Positions 8,501-9,785 of a stretch of 9,785 nucleotides of DNA are shown here, in pieces. The stretch spans positions 1 through 9,785 of the forward strand of contig CAYZUX010000221.1 of the NCBI GenBank assembly GCA_964481775.1, in the 5' to 3' direction. Position numbers and translations under genes: made by a program. The stretch comes from OLB16 sp964481775 (GTDB lineage Bacteria; Hinthialibacterota; Hinthialibacteria; OLB16). Below the pieces are notes generated by a model. That model searched no databases. It worked only from the letters and a program-made list of their open reading frames with translations, and had not been told where the DNA came from. The stretch's first letter is position 1, and every line of letters begins with the position of its first letter.

Positions 8501-8677
8501 GAATCCCAGGGGAGTCGTGGGATCGCAAATATCAGTTTTGGTTTCCCGGTGGAGAAGGCTTGGGAGTGTAATCTGATGGAGGAAGGAGATAAACCTCTGC
8601 GAGTGGCACGAAACTCAGTGCGCCTTGAGGTGTCGCCCTTCGAGATCCGGACTGTCAAACTTCGAGTTGGAGTGTGA
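5543..8677 (+). CDS. GH38 alpha-mannosidase, Ams1/MAN2C1-like
   Basis: A 1044-residue retaining, zinc-dependent exo-alpha-mannosidase of glycoside hydrolase family 38. Length, the Ams1-type N-terminal domain (about 30-170: SHWGEGKPDLTAWF, LVYLNGIPHQG) and the absence of a signal peptide match the cytosolic Ams1/MAN2C1 branch, which trims free mannosyl oligosaccharides. The catalytic domain begins at about 246: GHTHIDTAWLW supplies zinc ligands H250 and D252, WLPDAFGF holds nucleophile/ligand D362, and LELHRG holds ligand H510. NQFHDILPGSS (about 563-573) is the conserved end of the middle domain, followed by the beta-sandwich region to the C-terminus. ATG 5543 is chosen because GGAGG sits 5 bases upstream; the ATG at 5531 overlaps that site and has only the terminator U-tract before it. 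Expression is probably governed by the leader terminator. Oligomannosides would have to be imported, and no transporter is in the window. Confidence 0.96.
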   Translation: MQAHLPEERMILLRQIAVQLQTFLDRRVIRREPISGWQIAIAGNRQAPSRGPKQGWKPYQIGSHWGEGKPDLTAWFRAKTRVPKGFVAQGSFVELGLEPAREALVYLNGIPHQGLSENHKAIRLNRKEHLEKPLSILIEAYTEFPRKPDPVFHGRFTVAEIRSIDRAVHDLWWDLHVAVEVAKVLDPNSQSFQRLLDLLTEAMKALHPLPCDTIVLRKLATETAKRLRAGLEDLPSEPGRGKLVLAGHTHIDTAWLWTLLETRRKCGRTFSTVLSLMESFPEYQFSLSQPQQYQYTKENYPEIYAGIRKQVKEGRWDPVGAPWVEMDSNISGGEALVRQMLYGNQFYEQEFGIRSNVCWLPDAFGFNWNLPQILKKSGVDIFLTTKISWSEVTQFPYTVFNWEGADGSRVIGMMPPLNYNGMMTTRDLQAHWDQIKQKNLLDEMIYSFGYGDGGGGPTEAMLEIGRRVRSITGIPECRFGTVSEYCQDFLATLDSSRLPTWNGELYLELHRGCQTSQARTKWNNRKMEALLRDTEILSSFALLRGAKYPADRLLSVWRSVLTNQFHDILPGSSVKEVYTEAEENYSQGRKTSLGLRSDACKVLLNQIDSRGEGEPVVVFNTLGWERREPVVREGNLPKGSFHVEDAMGVPITHQVVTGSDGKKALLLAPSAVPSMGHTVCRILRGGSTPHPSSMKATRTLLENDYFRLHLDSKGVFTSIYDKRGAREVLAKGTRGNVLQLFHDEPHCWDAWDVDFNFSENGWEWDDLQSIEVIEDGPIRAGLKLVRKNGKSLMSQRILIYRDVPRIDFETEVDWYEKLVLLKVAFPVNVRSSHATYEIQFGAIERSTHRNTPFDRARFEVPHLRWADLSEGNYGVALANDCKYGFDTEGNVLRLSLLRAPTSPDDHADEGHHSFTYSLIPHAGDWREGEVVRRAMELNVPLLARTAKKRKGTLSAVHSWVQCDAPNVVIEALKKAEKGKELILRLYESQGSRGIANISFGFPVEKAWECNLMEEGDKPLRVARNSVRLEVSPFEIRTVKLRVGV

Positions 8678-8690
8678 ACGACACGACGGA

Positions 8691-8707
8691 GTAGCGAATT
8701 CATTCGC
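8691..8707 (+). repeat. REP-like palindrome with GTAG foot
   Basis: GTAG at 8691-8694 runs straight into the perfect palindrome GCGAAT-TC-ATTCGC (8694-8707), just after the mannosidase stop and between convergent genes. A GTAG tetranucleotide abutting a palindrome in an intergenic gap is the hallmark of REP elements mobilised by RAYT (TnpA-REP) transposases. Only one copy is in the window, so its repeated nature is inferred. Confidence 0.4.
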
Positions 8708-8728
8708 CATTGAATACAAAATCTACAC

Positions 8729-8756
8729 CTGGCCCGGGGGTCAACTCCTGGGCCAG
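8729..8756 (+). terminator. Strong hairpin between convergent genes
   Basis: Twelve consecutive pairs (ten Watson-Crick, two G-T) start with CTGGCCC/GGGCCAG and close a TCAA tetraloop. It lies 52 bases after the mannosidase stop and ends 7 bases before the stop of the convergent membrane-protein gene. The wobble pairs favour folding on the plus strand. There is no real U-tract on the plus side; the minus side has only GATTTTG a few bases on. It probably helps end mannosidase transcripts or protects mRNA 3' ends. Confidence 0.5.
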
Positions 8757-8763
8757 TGAGGAG

Positions 8764-9189
8764 TCACTCCCTCCCGCAACAGTCATCCCAGCAAGGACCT
8801 TCGCCGTCCCAGGAGTATCCATCCACCTTTCCATCACTGCTGATCGAGACGATCAACGCGGCATAATGGTAAGGAACCTCTTCGCAGGATTCCACCTCTT
8901 TCGGCAGTGTACCTGTTTCTTTGCGCAAACGGATTGCCTGTTCAGGAGATTGATAAATGATTTGAATCTCTCCTCCATCCCTTCGGGTGATCACATCATG
9001 CGGATACCGATCTTCCGGGAAAAGGAATGTGAGGTTTTCCCTGGTAGTAGAAGGGGTGAGTTTTTGAAGCATATTGAAGAGATCAAGGAAAGTTTCACCA
9101 CGTAAATTGTTGTACAAGACAGTGAAGAGAATGATGGAGATAATCCAAAGGGCCACTTTGGCCAATGGAGTCGGTTGATACCAATGCAT
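8764..9189 (-). CDS. Small membrane-anchored protein, unknown function
   Basis: 141 residues, no family recognised. From the ATG at 9189 a short cytoplasmic stretch MHWYQPTPL leads into one hydrophobic segment (about 9-26, AKVALWIISIILFTVLY), then a soluble domain of about 110 residues that probably lies outside the membrane. The segment looks like an uncleaved anchor. The domain has charged helices followed by strands (GEIQIIYQ, AALIVSISSDGKVDGY). Cysteines are clustered late: C102, then GPCWDDCCGRE at the C-terminus (C133, C137, C138), which could bind metal or form disulfides. The ATG is supported by GGAGGTGA eight bases upstream; a GTG four codons earlier lies inside that site. It starts 18 bases after the Rrf2 regulator stop, so the two are cotranscribed, which suggests a redox or iron-sulfur related role by context only. 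Confidence 0.75.
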   Translation of the reverse strand: MHWYQPTPLAKVALWIISIILFTVLYNNLRGETFLDLFNMLQKLTPSTTRENLTFLFPEDRYPHDVITRRDGGEIQIIYQSPEQAIRLRKETGTLPKEVESCEEVPYHYAALIVSISSDGKVDGYSWDGEGPCWDDCCGRE

Positions 9190-9207
9190 GGTGATTTTCA
9201 CCTCCCC

Positions 9208-9636
9208 TCATGCCTTCTCGGGGGGCTGTAACTGGATCTTTTTTGCGGCCAGATCCGCGATCGTAGTCTCCTTCAGAAATGCCTTATAGGTCTCACGGAC
9301 TATTCCCCAGCGATCATGAACCGCACAGGGGCTGTCAGAACCACATGTGTCTCCCCCCATGAAGCACCCTTCCCAACGGCTCACCTGGTCGATTGGTTCA
9401 ACCACGTCATACAGGGTGATGGCATGGGGATCACGGGCCAGTTTGAAGCCACCCCAGAGTCCTTTCTGGGATTCCACCAGGCCTTCCCGTGTGAGGGATT
9501 GGAGGACTTTGCCAAGATAGTTCTGCCCCGCGTTGATCTTCTCCGCGATAGCAGCCGCACCTACACGAGCTCCATCCGGTTGTTGCGCCAGATAGACAAG
9601 AGCTTTGACTACACTGAGAGCTGTTTTTGAAATCAT
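9208..9636 (-). CDS. Rrf2-family transcriptional regulator with likely Fe-S ligands
   Basis: A 142-residue regulator related to IscR, NsrR, CymR and RsrR. The N-terminal winged helix is intact (KTALSVVKALVYLAQ, AAIAEKINAGQNYLGKVLQSLTREGLVES, then the wing QKGLWGGFKLAR and ITLYDVVEPID). C91, C98 and C104 with H107 form C-x6-C-x5-C-x2-H, close to the IscR arrangement C-x5-C-x5-C-x2-H, so an Fe-S cluster that senses iron-sulfur status, nitric oxide or redox state is likely. Which of these it senses cannot be told. The ATG at 9636 has no clear Shine-Dalgarno and a very short predicted leader (about 15 bases). It heads an operon with the membrane protein behind it and probably autoregulates, as the family usually does. 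Confidence 0.93.
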   Translation of the reverse strand: MISKTALSVVKALVYLAQQPDGARVGAAAIAEKINAGQNYLGKVLQSLTREGLVESQKGLWGGFKLARDPHAITLYDVVEPIDQVSRWEGCFMGGDTCGSDSPCAVHDRWGIVRETYKAFLKETTIADLAAKKIQLQPPEKA

Positions 9637-9658
9637 GGATAAATTCTAATCGCATGTT

Positions 9659-9687
9659 AGTATCCAGATTTAGCCTATTACCGTCAA
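9659..9687 (-). promoter_or_regulatory. Sigma70-type promoter of the Rrf2 operon
   Basis: On the minus strand TTGACG (9687-9682) and GATACT (9664-9659) are separated by exactly 17 bases, five and four matches to the consensus. Transcription would start near 9652, about 15 bases before the Rrf2 ATG. Confidence 0.6.
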
Positions 9688-9701
9688 GATCCCATTCCAT
9701 G

Positions 9702-9715
9702 TTTCTTACGAGAAA
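9702..9715. promoter_or_regulatory. Inverted repeat upstream of the Rrf2 promoter
   Basis: TTTCT-TACG-AGAAA (5-bp arms, 4-base centre) lies 14 bases upstream of the -35 box of the Rrf2 promoter. It could be an operator or activator site; the arms are short, so chance is possible. Confidence 0.25.
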
Positions 9716-9717
9716 AA

Positions 9718-9760
9718 GCATTGCTTGCCTTGACACTAGGGAATACCTCCCAAACAATGC
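9718..9760 (+). promoter_or_regulatory. Candidate divergent promoter flanked by an inverted repeat
   Basis: On the plus strand a perfect TTGACA (9730-9735) is followed after 17 bases by AACAAT (9753-9758, four of six matches). It points out of the window, away from the Rrf2 gene. A 10-base inverted repeat with one mismatch (GCATTGCTTG 9718-9727 and CAAACAATGC 9751-9760) brackets it, the right arm covering the -10 hexamer, as an operator would. No start codon for its gene is in the window. Confidence 0.35.
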
Positions 9761-9785
9761 AATTTCATCTTGTCTGATTGAAGCT

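Noticed and set aside
8710..9105. 131-codon plus-strand ORF opposite the small membrane protein
   Set aside because: The minus-strand frame has a membrane anchor and GGAGGTGA ribosome binding site and sits in an operon; the plus frame has no recognisable features.
9639..9652. Possible Rrf2 operator just upstream of the regulator start (GATTAGAATTTATC)
   Set aside because: The dyad matches only at its outer bases and does not fit the IscR or NsrR consensus.

Overview
The window looks like ordinary chromosomal DNA of a bacterium. Strong AGGAGG-type ribosome binding sites precede most genes, GTG and TTG starts occur, and intrinsic terminators and sigma70-like promoters are visible. Composition is moderately GC-rich by eye. 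The mix of a cytosolic GH38 alpha-mannosidase, a secreted phosphatase with a CBM9-like tail, and a phytanoyl-CoA-dioxygenase-type oxygenase suits an environmental, glycan-degrading lineage (the kind of content seen in Planctomycetes/PVC or Sumerlaeota-like genomes). This placement is a guess from gene content only. No phage, insertion sequence, CRISPR array, tRNA or rRNA is visible.

Minus-strand block, read from right to left: a purple-acid-phosphatase-like secreted metallophosphoesterase (5366-3267) is followed 17 bases later by a PhyH-family Fe(II)/2-oxoglutarate oxygenase (3249-2356), surely in one operon. After 89 bases come a XerC/XerD-type tyrosine recombinase (2266-1268) and an OmpR/PhoB-type response regulator (1229-351) with a long charged insertion in its winged helix. 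Next is about 210 bases of hairpin-rich non-coding DNA with a probable terminator. Last is the first 46 codons of a secreted protein (139-1) that runs out of the window and is not in any long ORF.

Plus strand: a 1044-residue Ams1/MAN2C1-type GH38 alpha-mannosidase (5543-8677) is divergent from the phosphatase. Its leader carries a perfect intrinsic terminator whose U-tract ends about two bases before the gene's ribosome binding site. A short ORF with a strong ribosome binding site stops inside the loop of that terminator. This suggests the mannosidase is controlled by transcription attenuation, and it is the most interesting regulatory signal here.

Right end: a REP-like palindrome with a GTAG foot and a strong 12-bp hairpin lie between the convergent mannosidase and the last operon. 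That minus-strand operon encodes an Rrf2-family regulator with likely Fe-S ligands and a small membrane-anchored protein of unknown function. The Rrf2 gene has a good promoter (TTGACG-17-GATACT). A candidate divergent promoter beside it points out of the window and is flanked by an inverted repeat.

No single dramatic new system is evident. The attenuator-like leader, the split wing of the response regulator, and the phosphatase/oxygenase/mannosidase neighbourhood are the points worth following.
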